Positions 16,478 through 25,160 of a stretch of DNA of 64,000 nt are shown piece after piece. The notes beneath the pieces are model-generated. The model was not told the origin of the DNA. It was given only the letters and a program-made list of their open reading frames with translations, and searched no databases. A program made the translations under genes and the position numbers. Position 1 is the first letter of the stretch. Every line of letters begins with the position of its first letter. The stretch comes from Maritimibacter sp. (GTDB lineage: Bacteria > Pseudomonadota > Alphaproteobacteria > Rhodobacterales > Rhodobacteraceae), in assembly GCA_002695005.1 (NCBI GenBank), contig NZNT01000011.1, positions 1 through 64,000 of the forward strand. Reading direction: 5' to 3'.

Positions 16478-17206
16478 TTAGCTGTCGCCGGAGGCGGAGA
16501 TGCCAAGGCCGATATTGGTGTTGAGGCCAAGCGACCCGCTGTCGTTGCCATCATCACCTTCAGCCGAGAGGCCGACGTCAGCGCCGACATTCGCGTCGAG
16601 CGAACCCGAGCTGTCGCCGTCGTCGCCTTCGCCGGAGAGGCCGACGTTCGCGCCGACACCGGCGTTCACGGAGCCGGAGCTGTCGCCGTCGTCACCTTCA
16701 CCGGAGATCCCGACGTTGACGCCGGTCCCGACGTTGGCCGAAGCCGATCCGTCACCGTCATCACCTTCGGCGTCGATGCCGATATTGGTGTCAGAGCCGA
16801 CGTTCGCGGAAAAGCTGCCCGAGTCGTCGCCATCGTCCGACATGGTTTCCACGCCGAGTTGCGTGCCGGTTCCGGCGGTCGCGGAGAGCGAACCGTCGCC
16901 GTCGTCACCTTCGGCGTCGAGCATGGCCGAGGCGTTCAGGTCGGTCATCGTGTCCGACACGATCTCGCCGTCGTCATCCATGATGAGGATGCGGCCGTTG
17001 GTGTTGTTGGACGCCATGAAGGTCAGCATGCCGTCGCTGTCCTGGCGCACGGTGTCGACATTGTAGCCGTCGTTGCGCAGCTCGGTCGTACCCATCGCAT
17101 AGACTTCCTGGTTCAGTTCGGCCTGGGCCGAGTCCTGAGCGAATGCGGTGGCCGCCGGCGTCGCGGCGATCAGGGCGATTGCGGTCATGGTAGCAAAGCG
17201 GTTCAT
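16478..17206 (-). CDS. Exported acidic repeat protein
   Basis: A 242-residue protein: signal peptide to about residue 23 (ATAFAQ-D), a small N-terminal domain at 30-90 shared with the 15891-16307 product, then six degenerate 23-24-residue repeats at about 98-237. Each repeat joins an acidic turn such as EGDDGDSSGS to a hydrophobic NVGxxxNVGIS strand. The Asp-rich turns look able to bind calcium and the regular period suggests a beta-solenoid, both inferred. AGGAG precedes the ATG. No known named family is recognised. Confidence 0.72.
   Translation of the reverse strand: MNRFATMTAIALIAATPAATAFAQDSAQAELNQEVYAMGTTELRNDGYNVDTVRQDSDGMLTFMASNNTNGRILIMDDDGEIVSDTMTDLNASAMLDAEGDDGDGSLSATAGTGTQLGVETMSDDGDDSGSFSANVGSDTNIGIDAEGDDGDGSASANVGTGVNVGISGEGDDGDSSGSVNAGVGANVGLSGEGDDGDSSGSLDANVGADVGLSAEGDDGNDSGSLGLNTNIGLGISASGDS
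16496..16915 (-). repeat. In-gene tandem repeats, unit about 69-72 bp
   Basis: Six in-frame units encode residues about 98-237 of the exported acidic protein. The most conserved part on the plus strand reads like GTCGCCGTCGTCACCTTC and recurs at each acidic turn. Unit starts are at residues near 99, 122, 147, 170, 193 and 216. Confidence 0.8.
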
Positions 17207-17539
17207 AACAGACTCCTAACTCTTAGTGGTACGGCACCCCCTGGATGCCTCCCCCAACCTGCCGGAGCCAAATCGCATAGACCGTCATCGGTCGTATGAG
17301 GGCGCCGCCCGTTGGAGGCTGTGACCGGACAACAGGCGCCGGGTTGTGGAAGTTCCCGTCTCATTTGCGAAAAAATGGCCTGCGGAGATCACGAGGTTTT
17401 TTGTGAAACTTTGCGCACAGTTCATCGTGCCAATCGCCGCGTCCTTGAAACACACAGGAGTCAGCTCTGCGCGTGAGCCATCACTTCCCGCGATTTCCGC
17501 GTGTGGGTCCGAAAAAAAATTTTCGAAAAAAATGTCGGA
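17207..17539. other. Intergenic region with A/T tracts
   Basis: About 330 bases between the repeat protein gene and the DUF2237 gene, both on the minus strand. The right part (17511-17533) has A8, T4 and A7 tracts, striking in this GC-rich DNA; read on the minus strand they give T-runs 7-29 bases after the DUF2237 stop, bracketed by CCGA/TCGG, so they may end that transcript. The left part should hold the repeat gene promoter, but I see no clear boxes. Confidence 0.5.
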
Positions 17540-17914
17540 TCAGACCGCGTAGAGCTCCATCACCCGCAGCGGCACCACCTCCAGCGCGCGTCCGTGGGTC
17601 GCCTCGAGCCGGATATTCGGCGCGCAGCCTTCGTCATGGGCCTGCAGGAACCGCGCCGCGCAGAGGCACCACTGGTCCCCCGGTTTCAGGCCCGGGAAGC
17701 TGAATTCCGGGCGCGGGGTCGACAGGTCGTTGCCCACGTATTTGGAATAGGCGAGGAATTCGGCGGTCATCACCGCGCAGACGGTATGGTTGCCCCGGTC
17801 GGCGTCGCAGGTATTGCAGTAGCCGTCGCGGAAATACCCCGTGCGCGGCTCGTCGGAGCACAAAAGGAGCGTGCCGCCCAGCACGTTGATCGGCTCAATC
17901 GGTTCGGGCTTCAT
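17540..17914 (-). CDS. DUF2237 family protein
   Basis: A 124-residue protein matching the DUF2237 pattern: NVLGGTLLLCS, TGYFRDGYCNT, GNHTVCAVMTAEFLAYSK, GNDLSTPRPEFSFPGLKPGD, WCLCAARF and a final LEATH. Conserved Cys and His suggest a small metal- or redox-related protein, but function is not established. The ATG at 17914 lies inside the end of the beta-lactamase-like gene (20-bp overlap), so this is the last gene of a four-gene minus-strand operon beginning with pth. Confidence 0.86.
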   Translation of the reverse strand: MKPEPIEPINVLGGTLLLCSDEPRTGYFRDGYCNTCDADRGNHTVCAVMTAEFLAYSKYVGNDLSTPRPEFSFPGLKPGDQWCLCAARFLQAHDEGCAPNIRLEATHGRALEVVPLRVMELYAV

Positions 17915-19070
17915 GGGCTTTCTCCGTGATCGCGCGCAACATGGCGATATTGTCGGCCATGACCCCGTCCCGCGTAAAGTCCCGGTTGGCCGAGTTCATG
18001 GCGATGACGACGTTTTGCTCCCGGTCGATCCAGATGTACTGGCCGTAGACGCCGATGGCGAAGACCTCGCCCGCGCGGGCATTGGCGGGGAGCCACCACT
18101 GGAAGCCATAGCCGGTGTCGGCGGGCGACTCCCCTGCGGGCGCGGTGGCCTCGGTCGAGCGGTCGATCCAGTCGGAGGGCACAATCTGCTGCCCCTGCCA
18201 CATGCCGCCTTGCGCGATCATCTGGCCGAAGCGGGCGTAGTCGCGGGTGGGCATGTTCAGTCCGCCGAGGACGAAGGCGTTGCCGTCGCCGTCCGAAAGG
18301 TAATAGGGATCGGCCTCGAGCCCGAGGGGCTGCACGATCTTGTCTTCGAGCAGCGGCGGGATGCGTTCGCCGGTGGCGGCGCGGATCACCATGCCGAGCA
18401 CATGGGTATCCATCGAGACGTAATACCATTCCTCGCCCGGTGCCGTCCGGCTGTCCTCCAGGTCGAGGGTGAAGTCGTCGAGCGAGCCGCCAAGCGCGAT
18501 CACGCGGCCCATGCGGTTAATGTCGGACCAGAAGTCCAGGTAATCCTCGTCAAACTCCACACCCGAGGCCATGTTCGCCACGTTGCGGATCGTCGCGCCG
18601 TCATAGGCGGTGCCGGCCAGTTCGGGGACGTATTTCGTGACCGGGTCGTCCATCGAGTCGATGGCGCCTTCGTCGATGACGATGCCCAGCAGCGCCGAGA
18701 GCCAGCTTTTCGCGACCGACCACGAAATGCGGCGGTCGTCGGCGTCGGTGCCGAGGAAATAGTCCTCATAGACGATCTCGCCCTCTGAGAGGACCACGAG
18801 CGCCGTCACGGCGCGGTCCTCGATCCACTCGCTCGCGCGGGGCGGGAGGTCGATCGGCTCGCCCTCGGGCAGGGGGGAGACCGGGCCGTCGCCGCGCGAC
18901 ATCGGGACGGTTTTGAACAGTTCGTCCATGTTCGAGAAGTTCGAGACGATCCGATCCTCGTCGAACAGGGTCTGGACGGCCATGAGGCGGCCCAGCTCCT
19001 CACGCCGGATGATGCCGAACAGGGCTGCGAGCGCGATGATCGCGATCAGGATATAGGCGATGTGTCTCAT
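17895..19070 (-). CDS. Serine beta-lactamase / class C-like hydrolase
   Basis: A 391-residue membrane-anchored or exported protein (hydrophobic residues 4-20) with the beta-lactamase-family SxxK motif S118-V-A-K121 in ISWSVAKSWL, and a Tyr-containing EWYYVSMDTHVLG segment as second motif. Members include esterases and peptidases as well as lactamases, so resistance should not be assumed. AGGAGG lies 6 nt before ATG 19070. It lies 28 bp after the DUF2332 gene in the same operon. Confidence 0.83.
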   Translation of the reverse strand: MRHIAYILIAIIALAALFGIIRREELGRLMAVQTLFDEDRIVSNFSNMDELFKTVPMSRGDGPVSPLPEGEPIDLPPRASEWIEDRAVTALVVLSEGEIVYEDYFLGTDADDRRISWSVAKSWLSALLGIVIDEGAIDSMDDPVTKYVPELAGTAYDGATIRNVANMASGVEFDEDYLDFWSDINRMGRVIALGGSLDDFTLDLEDSRTAPGEEWYYVSMDTHVLGMVIRAATGERIPPLLEDKIVQPLGLEADPYYLSDGDGNAFVLGGLNMPTRDYARFGQMIAQGGMWQGQQIVPSDWIDRSTEATAPAGESPADTGYGFQWWLPANARAGEVFAIGVYGQYIWIDREQNVVIAMNSANRDFTRDGVMADNIAMLRAITEKAHEARTD

Positions 19071-19098
19071 GGGGGTCCTCCTCGCGGTGACTATGGGG

Positions 19099-20130
19099 TC
19101 ACTCCGGGGTCCAGTCCAGCCAGCGCCCGTGGAAATCCACGCGGCCCATGCGCCGGACCTCGCCGCCGGGCCATGTGGTGAGCGTGATCGCCGCGCCGGG
19201 GCCGTCGTCGTCGGCCTCCATCGACAGGCGCGCGATGGGGGCGTCCTCGGTGGCCGCGGCGCCGGCTGCCGCGAAGGCGGTTTCGCAGGCGGCTTTGGTC
19301 GCGGGCGGGAAGTATTGCCAGGCGATGGTGTGGAACACGAGGTGGATGTGGCCCGGACGCTTGATCGCCACGCGGATGGGGAGGAAGGACATCGCGTCGC
19401 TCTGGTCGACCTGCGCGTCATAGGCGGCGATGGCCGCGCGGGTGCGTTCGATCCGCTCGGGCTGGTCGGCCCAGAGGTAGGAGAGCAGGCGGCGTTCGTC
19501 GTCCGGGTCGGTGACGTCCATCGGGGCCACGTCGATGCCGCGCCGGTCGGAGACCGCGATGGTCGCGTCGGGCGGGCAGGGGCCGGTCCATTCGGGGGTC
19601 AGCGTCACCGCCGGGTCGGCAGGGCCGCGATAGCCGCAGGGCAGGTCGAGCGCGTAGCGGTCCCACATCAGGTTAAGGCCCGCGCTCGCGCCCAGTTCGG
19701 TCAGCACGAAGGGCAGGCCGTAACGGTCGGCAAGCCAGTGGCCCGCCGCGATCATCACGGCGGAGCGGCGCACTTCGTTCGTCTGGGGCGGCAGGGCGAG
19801 GTAGGTGAGCAGCGTCTCGGCCCCGACGGTGAGCGCATGGGCCAGCGCGGCATCGAGCGTGGCGTCGTCCGGGGCCGGGTTGGGCGGGTAGCAGGCGGCA
19901 AGTCCCGCGTCCTCGCCCGAGAGCACGAGTGCGTGCAGGCCGCCGAGGAGGCGCAGGGGGACCGACTGGCCGGACGGGCCGAAATCGCCGGTGAAGGCCA
20001 GCATCCGGTCCATGACCGGCGTGCCGGGCGCGATCTGGTCGGCCACCCGGCGCAGGACGCGGGCGGTGAAGGGGGAGTCCAGCGCCTCGTTGCTTTTGGC
20101 CTGCTCGCGGAAGGCGGTCGCGAGGGTCAA
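19099..20130 (-). CDS. DUF2332 family protein
   Basis: A 343-residue protein I assign to DUF2332 from its layout: an N-terminal FREQA...[12 protein letters not shown] segment and a central [15 protein letters not shown] motif that resembles a methyltransferase-like glycine turn. Biochemical function is unknown. It starts at TTG 20130, overlapping the pth stop as TTGA, so translation is probably coupled to pth. Confidence 0.78.
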   Translation of the reverse strand: MTLATAFREQAKSNEALDSPFTARVLRRVADQIAPGTPVMDRMLAFTGDFGPSGQSVPLRLLGGLHALVLSGEDAGLAACYPPNPAPDDATLDAALAHALTVGAETLLTYLALPPQTNEVRRSAVMIAAGHWLADRYGLPFVLTELGASAGLNLMWDRYALDLPCGYRGPADPAVTLTPEWTGPCPPDATIAVSDRRGIDVAPMDVTDPDDERRLLSYLWADQPERIERTRAAIAAYDAQVDQSDAMSFLPIRVAIKRPGHIHLVFHTIAWQYFPPATKAACETAFAAAGAAATEDAPIARLSMEADDDGPGAAITLTTWPGGEVRRMGRVDFHGRWLDWTPE

Positions 20131-20834
20131 CGGAACTTGTCCGCGAGTTTTTGCAGGGGCGAGCGGGTGTCCTCCGGCGCGGGCGGCTCCTCCGTCCTGG
20201 CGGGCTGCGCGTCCGATTCTGCGGGGGCCGTTGGCTTGGGCGCGGGCTTTTCGGCCTTCGGCTTCTGCCCGCCGGTGCGCAGGGCGACGGCATTGGTGAA
20301 CTTGGCGTTGTCATCGTCGACAAGGTGTTCGGCCCCGTCGGAAATCCCGCGCATCAGGTCGTCGAGCCACTTGTGCTCCTGCTTGGCGAAGTCGGACAGA
20401 ACATAGGGCGAGACCTTGTCCTTGTGGCCCGGATGCCCGACGCCGAGGCGCACGCGCCCGTAGTGCGGGCCGATGTGCTGGTGGATCGAGCGCAGGCCGT
20501 TGTGGCCCGCGTGGCCGCCGCCAAGCTTGAGCTTCACCTTGAACGGGGGCAGGTCGAGCTCGTCGTGGAACACGGTCACGTCGGTCGAGTCGAGCTTGTA
20601 AAAGCGCATCGCCTCGCCGACCGACTGGCCGGAGAGGTTCATGAAAGTCTCGGGCTTGAGCAGGATCACCTTCTCGCCCGCGAGGACCCCTTCGCTCACC
20701 TGACCCTGGAATTTCGAGCGCCACGGCGCGAACCCGTGATCCGCCTGGATCTGGTCCACGGCCATGAAGCCGATGTTGTGGCGGTTGCCCGCGTATTTGG
20801 TGCCCGGATTGCCGAGGCCGACAAAGAGTTTCAT
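20127..20834 (-). CDS. pth: Peptidyl-tRNA hydrolase
   Basis: A 235-residue Pth that frees tRNA from dropped-off peptidyl-tRNA. Catalytic features are FVGLGNPG with N9, NRHNIGF with H19, ETFMNLSG and HDELDLP. The catalytic domain ends near residue 190; the rest is an Ala/Pro/Glu-rich extension finishing in [11 protein letters not shown], as in other Rhodobacteraceae. It is first in the pth-DUF2332-lactamase-DUF2237 operon. rplY, its common neighbour, is separated by an opposite-strand methyltransferase gene. Confidence 0.95.
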   Translation of the reverse strand: MKLFVGLGNPGTKYAGNRHNIGFMAVDQIQADHGFAPWRSKFQGQVSEGVLAGEKVILLKPETFMNLSGQSVGEAMRFYKLDSTDVTVFHDELDLPPFKVKLKLGGGHAGHNGLRSIHQHIGPHYGRVRLGVGHPGHKDKVSPYVLSDFAKQEHKWLDDLMRGISDGAEHLVDDDNAKFTNAVALRTGGQKPKAEKPAPKPTAPAESDAQPARTEEPPAPEDTRSPLQKLADKFR

Positions 20835-20936
20835 TCTGTTCGCTCGCTGGACTTTCCTCCAGCGCCTTCTAGGATTGGCCGCAAAACTAGGCGAGCGACG
20901 GACGCTTGCCAAGGGATGGGCAGGACGGACACGGGC

Positions 20937-21614
20937 ATGGCGAGTTTCACGCTGAAAGACATCAAGTTGCGGGTGCCGGGCAAGGCGCTCACCGCGCCTC
21001 TGCGCAAGGCGCTGGAAGACGGGCGCTATGAGTGGAACGAGGCCGCGGCCGTGGAGCGCCACGTCAAGGCGGGGGACCGGGTGCTCGATATCGGGGCGGG
21101 GGCCGGATACATCTCGATCCTCGCGGGGCGCAAGGCCGGGCCGGGGAACGTGGTCGCGGTCGAGGGCAATTCGGTGATGATGGAGGCCCTGCGGGAGAAC
21201 CTCGACGCCAACGGTGCCTCCGCGACAACGCTGTTGCACGGGGCCGTGGTGGCCGACAGTTATGACGAGGAGTCGGTGCTGTTCGCGGCGCGCGATGCGT
21301 TCTGGTCGTCCTCCATCGCCGACGAGAACACGCGGCCCGACCGGATCGTCGAGGTGCCCGCGCTGAAGCTCTCGGCCCTTCTGGAAGAACACCGGCCCAC
21401 GGTCGTTTCGATGGACGTGGAGGGGGGCGAACTGGAGCTGTGCCAGCAGCCCTGGCCGGACTGCGTCAGGTTGGTCGTCATGGAGATCCACACGGCGCTC
21501 TACCCGCCGTCGGGCGTGAAGGCGATTTTTGACGGAATGTCGAAAAACAACATGACACTCATGCCGTGGGGCACGCGGGGCGAGGTTATCGTGCTGCAAA
21601 GGTGCGATAAATGA
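20937..21614 (+). CDS. FkbM family SAM methyltransferase
   Basis: A 225-residue class I methyltransferase: [16 protein letters not shown] binds [21 protein letters not shown] follows, and the FkbM-type [13 protein letters not shown] near the C-terminal half is diagnostic. The acceptor is unknown; FkbM proteins O-methylate sugars and polyketides. I prefer ATG 20937; ATG 20916 would add seven residues. It lies between rplY and pth, both on the other strand. Confidence 0.82.
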   Translation: MASFTLKDIKLRVPGKALTAPLRKALEDGRYEWNEAAAVERHVKAGDRVLDIGAGAGYISILAGRKAGPGNVVAVEGNSVMMEALRENLDANGASATTLLHGAVVADSYDEESVLFAARDAFWSSSIADENTRPDRIVEVPALKLSALLEEHRPTVVSMDVEGGELELCQQPWPDCVRLVVMEIHTALYPPSGVKAIFDGMSKNNMTLMPWGTRGEVIVLQRCDK

Positions 21615-21616
21615 AA

Positions 21617-21638
21617 ACGGGGCCCCGAAGGGCCCCGT
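21617..21638. terminator. Bidirectional terminator hairpin
   Basis: ACGGGGCCC (21617-21625), loop CGAA, GGGCCCCGT (21630-21638). On the minus strand it is followed by TTTCATTT, so it best serves rplY; it also ends the plus-strand methyltransferase. Confidence 0.8.
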
Positions 21639-21662
21639 GTCACCATCCGGTATCGGACAGGA

Positions 21663-22322
21663 TTATTCTTCGCCTTCCACGGTCTCGGCTTTCTGCTCGA
21701 TGACCTCGGTTTCCGGCGTCTCTTCGTCCTCGTCGTCGGCGGCGCGCAGGCCCGACGGGGCCGAGATGTTGGCGATGACGAAATCACGCTCGACGGTGAC
21801 CTTGGAGCCTTCCGGCAGGGTCACGTCGGAGATGTGAATCACGTCGCCGATTTCGCGGCCGGCCAGATCCACTTCGATCTTCTCGGGGATGTCACCGGCG
21901 AGAACGTCGAGTTCCACTTCCGGACGCACGGCGACGAGCACGCCGCCCTTCTTGATGCCGGGCGCGGTTTCTTCGTTCACGAAGTCGACCGGGATGAAGA
22001 GCTTGATGCGCGAGGTGCGCTTCAGGCGCAGGAAGTCGACGTGGGTCGGCAGGTCCTTGACCACGTCACGCTGCACGTTACGGCAGATGACACGGACATC
22101 CTCCTGGCCTTCGACCTTGAGGTTGAACAGCGTCGACAGGAAACGGCCCGCCTTGAGCCGCGCCAGAAGCACGTTGAAGGGGATGTTGATCGGGAGCGGA
22201 TCGAGCTCACCGCCACCATATACGATACCAGGTACGTTGCCTTCGCGGCGAGCTTGACGAGCGGCCCCCTTGCCTGTCCCCGTCCGTACCGTGGCGTGAA
22301 AGTCAGGAATTTCACCAGCCAT
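21663..22322 (-). CDS. rplY: 50S ribosomal protein L25 / general stress protein Ctc
   Basis: A 219-residue long-form L25 (Ctc/TL5 type): a 5S-rRNA-binding N-terminal beta-barrel with [21 protein letters not shown], a C-terminal TL5 domain with [16 protein letters not shown] and [14 protein letters not shown], and an acidic tail of about 30 residues. ATG 22322 follows GGAGAA. Rhodobacteraceae usually carry this long form next to pth. Confidence 0.94.
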   Translation of the reverse strand: MAGEIPDFHATVRTGTGKGAARQARREGNVPGIVYGGGELDPLPINIPFNVLLARLKAGRFLSTLFNLKVEGQEDVRVICRNVQRDVVKDLPTHVDFLRLKRTSRIKLFIPVDFVNEETAPGIKKGGVLVAVRPEVELDVLAGDIPEKIEVDLAGREIGDVIHISDVTLPEGSKVTVERDFVIANISAPSGLRAADDEDEETPETEVIEQKAETVEGEE

Positions 22323-22484
22323 GGGTTTTCTCCAAATTTTTAAGGTCCACGACGTTCCTCCAAGGGTGCAACGCCGCATGAAGCCGCGCGTATAGACGGG
22401 AATCGTGAACAGGGGAAGGGAAAAGTGCATCGCTTGCGCCCCCTGCGGATCGGGGCTATCGCGCTTGCGCGAACAGGAGCCGAC

Positions 22485-23621
22485 ATGACGCGATTGGAAC
22501 AGCTTGCGGTGGTGCGCGGACCGACGCTCGTGCTTATGGCGACGGGGGTCTACTGGGGCGCGCTGGCGGGGATGATGCCGGACATCAAGGTGGCGGTCGG
22601 GGCCTCGGACGGGCTGATGGGCGCGCTGCTCATGGTGCCCGCGAGCGCCTCGGTGCTGGCGATGTGGGCCGCGCCGTGGCTGGGCGAGAAGGTGGGCGGG
22701 ACGATCCTGCCGATCAGCGGGCTGATGATCGCGGCGGGGCTTTTGCTCTACCTCATGGTGGGGTCCGTGCCGACGCTGGCGGTCGCGATCTTCCTCGGCG
22801 GTTTCGCGGTGGCGTTTTCCGACATGACCGCGAATGTGCGCATCGCGGCCTACGAGGCACGGCGCGACGTGCATCTGATGAATTTCGCCCATGCCGCCTA
22901 TTCCCTGTCCTTCGCGATCACGGCGATCATCGTCGCGGTGCTGCGCACCGGGGGTTGGGACTTCCGGTCGATCTCGGTCGTGCTGGCCGCCATCGCGCTG
23001 GTCTATGTCCTGATCGGCTGGGACGCGCGCGATCCGGGCGGGGCGCAGGACGAGAGCCGGGCCGGGCGCAGGCCGCCGCGGGTCGTGGTCCTGCTTGCCG
23101 GTCTCGTCCTGTTCGCCTCCTTCGTGGTCGAGAACGCGTCGGAGGCGTGGACCGCGCTTCATATCGAGCGCACCTTCGGCGCCTTGCAGGGGACCGGGAG
23201 CTTTGGCCCCGCGACCTTCGGCTTCGTGATGTTCGCGGGGCGGCTGTTCGGTCAGGCGCTGGCGCGCAGGCTCGGGGCGGAGCGGCTGATCCTGTCGTCG
23301 GCCTCGCTCGCCGTGATCGGGGCCTTCGTGATCGCGCTGGCGGTCAATGTGGGGCAGGTCCACGCGGGCGTGGTGCTGATGGCGATGGGGGTTGCGGTCA
23401 TCGTGCCGTCGACCAATTCGATCATTGCGCGCAAGGTGTCGGACGCGGCGCGGCCCCGGGCGATTTCGCGTGCCTGGATGCTGGGGCTTCTGGGCTTTTT
23501 CGCGGGGCCTGCGCTGATGGGGCTTTTTGCCGAGTTCGGATCGCTGCGCGTATCCTTCGCCGCCATCGGCGTGATCTCGGCCCTCATCATCCCCGCCATC
23601 ATCGCGCTTGGGCGACGCTGA
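22485..23621 (+). CDS. MFS transporter
   Basis: A 378-residue permease with about 11-12 hydrophobic segments in two halves joined by a charged loop near residue 185-205. It begins [39 protein letters not shown], the layout of a subgroup close to FucP/YbjJ-type transporters. Substrate is unknown. ATG 22485 has AGGAGC about 7 nt upstream. It stands alone; downstream are two tandem repeat modules. Confidence 0.82.
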   Translation: MTRLEQLAVVRGPTLVLMATGVYWGALAGMMPDIKVAVGASDGLMGALLMVPASASVLAMWAAPWLGEKVGGTILPISGLMIAAGLLLYLMVGSVPTLAVAIFLGGFAVAFSDMTANVRIAAYEARRDVHLMNFAHAAYSLSFAITAIIVAVLRTGGWDFRSISVVLAAIALVYVLIGWDARDPGGAQDESRAGRRPPRVVVLLAGLVLFASFVVENASEAWTALHIERTFGALQGTGSFGPATFGFVMFAGRLFGQALARRLGAERLILSSASLAVIGAFVIALAVNVGQVHAGVVLMAMGVAVIVPSTNSIIARKVSDAARPRAISRAWMLGLLGFFAGPALMGLFAEFGSLRVSFAAIGVISALIIPAIIALGRR

Positions 23622-23631
23622 GGCTGTGAAA

Positions 23632-23725
23632 CGGTGCGGGCTGACGCCCGCGCTGGATGTGCGCCGCCCCGCGCTGCGCGCGGGCCGTCGCGGCGGGCGC
23701 GTTTGCCCGGTCGTGCGCAGGGATG
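23632..23725 (+). repeat. GC-rich intergenic module X, copy 1
   Basis: GTGCGGGCTGACGCCCGCGC then GTGCGCCGCCCC and GCGGCGGGCGCG. The same order, with sequence variation, recurs near 51690-51770 and 58325-58395. It is joined here to the 140-bp hairpin element that follows. Confidence 0.6.
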
Positions 23726-23740
23726 GGTAGGGCGGGAATG

Positions 23741-23880
23741 TGCTGGGGAGGCGCTTGAGGGGGCGGTGCGCCCCTCAAGACGCCAGAACAAGGGTGTGGC
23801 GAGTCGCCGGCGCGTCAAGGACGGGCCGCGCCGGGGGCGCGGTCGGCTGCGCCGATCCTTGACCCGCCGCCGACTCGCGG
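23741..23880 (-). repeat. 140-bp hairpin element, copy A
   Basis: This 140-bp stretch recurs at 51799-51938 with 7 differences, the last 83 bases being identical. It contains CTTGAGGGG/CCCCTCAAG, GTCAAGGA/TCCTTGAC and outer CGAGTCGCCGGCG / CGCCGCCGACTCG arms, so it can fold into a short hairpin and a long one of about 78 nt. It ends 7 nt from the stop codon of the minus-strand hydroxyacid dehydrogenase gene. No coding potential is seen. Confidence 0.92.
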
Positions 23881-23887
23881 CGGGGGC

Positions 23888-25051
23888 TCAGGACCAGTCG
23901 CCGGAGAAGTGTTTGGGAACGCGCAGGATGTCGCGGGTCACGTCGTTCAGGTTGCGATGGCCACAGAAGGCCATCGAGGTGTCGAGTTCCTTGTGGATCA
24001 CTTCGAGCGCGCGGGTGACGCCCGCCTCGCCCATCGCGCCGAGGCCGTAGATGAAGGCGCGGCCGATATAGGTGCCCTTGGCGCCCATCGCGACGGCCTT
24101 GAGCACGTCCTGGCCCGAGCGGATGCCGCTGTCGAGGTGGACTTCGACCGTATCTCCGACCGCCTCGAGGATCGGTTCGAGCGCGCGGATGGAACTGACA
24201 GCGCCGTCGAGTTGCCGCCCGCCGTGGTTCGACACGACGATGGCATCCGCGCCGATTCTGGCGGCCATGAGCGCGTCTTCTGGCTCCATCACGCCCTTGA
24301 GGATGAGCTTGCCGCCCCAGAGGTCGCGGATCTTTTCGATCTTGGCCCAGTCGAGCGCCGGGTCGAATTGCTCGGCGGTCCAGGTCATAAGCGACGAGGG
24401 ATCGGTGATGCCTGCGATATGGCCCACGACATTGCCGAAGTCGCGGTTCTTCGTGGCCAGCATCCCGAGGCCCCAGCGCCACTTGGTCGACAGGTTCACG
24501 AGGTTCCTGAGCGTCGGCTTGGGAGGGGCGGAGAGGCCGTTCTTGATGTCCTTGTGGCGCTGGCCCAGCACCTGGAGATCGAGCGTGACCACGAGGGCGG
24601 AGCAGCCTGCGTCCCTGGCGCGTCCGATCAGGCGGGTGAGGTAATCCCAGTCCTTCATCGCGTAGAGCTGGAACCAGAACGGCTTGGTCGTCTTTTCGGC
24701 CACCGCCTCGATCGAGCAGATCGACATGGTGGACAGGGTGAACGGCACGCCGAATTTCTCGGCCGCGCGGGCCGCCTTGATCTCACCATCCGCCGATTGC
24801 ATGCCGGTCATGCCCACCGGGGCGAGGGCGACGGGCATGGCCACGTCCTGCCCGATCATCTGCGTGGCGGTGGAGCGGTTGGTCATGTCCACCGCGATAC
24901 GCTGGCGCAGGCGGATCTGGTCGAAATCCGAGGTGTTTTCGCGGAAGGTCTGTTCGGTCCACGACCCGCTTTCACAGTAATCGTAGAACATCCGGGGCGC
25001 GCGCCGGCGGTAGAGGTGCTTGAGGTCCTCGATGGTGGTGATGACCGGCAT
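23888..25051 (-). CDS. lldD: FMN-dependent alpha-hydroxy-acid dehydrogenase (L-lactate dehydrogenase-like)
   Basis: A 387-residue TIM-barrel flavoprotein oxidising an L-2-hydroxy acid, most likely L-lactate, to the keto acid. The signature SNHGGRQLDG with catalytic His and Arg is present, along with VALAPVGMTGM, FWFQLYAMKD and the FMN-phosphate segment SGIRSGQDVLKA...YIGRAFIYG. Length and the FCGHRNLNDV end match LldD. The gene has no lactate permease neighbour, so the substrate is inferred. Its 3' end abuts hairpin element copy A. Confidence 0.9.
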   Translation of the reverse strand: MPVITTIEDLKHLYRRRAPRMFYDYCESGSWTEQTFRENTSDFDQIRLRQRIAVDMTNRSTATQMIGQDVAMPVALAPVGMTGMQSADGEIKAARAAEKFGVPFTLSTMSICSIEAVAEKTTKPFWFQLYAMKDWDYLTRLIGRARDAGCSALVVTLDLQVLGQRHKDIKNGLSAPPKPTLRNLVNLSTKWRWGLGMLATKNRDFGNVVGHIAGITDPSSLMTWTAEQFDPALDWAKIEKIRDLWGGKLILKGVMEPEDALMAARIGADAIVVSNHGGRQLDGAVSSIRALEPILEAVGDTVEVHLDSGIRSGQDVLKAVAMGAKGTYIGRAFIYGLGAMGEAGVTRALEVIHKELDTSMAFCGHRNLNDVTRDILRVPKHFSGDWS

Positions 25052-25160
25052 GGCGTCCTCCCGTATGTTGCGACCGCACTGCTTTTAGCCGCCGCGTCTG
25101 ATGCGCGCAACGCGCGGATTCAGGGTTGTGCCGTATTCGGGTGCGGCGCAATGATGCGCC

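Noticed and set aside
17346-17552. 68-codon plus-strand frame over the A/T tracts
   Set aside because: Starts without SD and runs through intergenic A-tracts into the DUF2237 gene.
17895-19070. Antibiotic resistance gene
   Set aside because: It has SxxK-type motifs but is a chromosomal operon member; the family includes many esterases, so resistance is not claimed.
23741-23880. Insertion sequence remnant
   Set aside because: No transposase frame, no target duplication seen; kept as a non-coding repeat instead.
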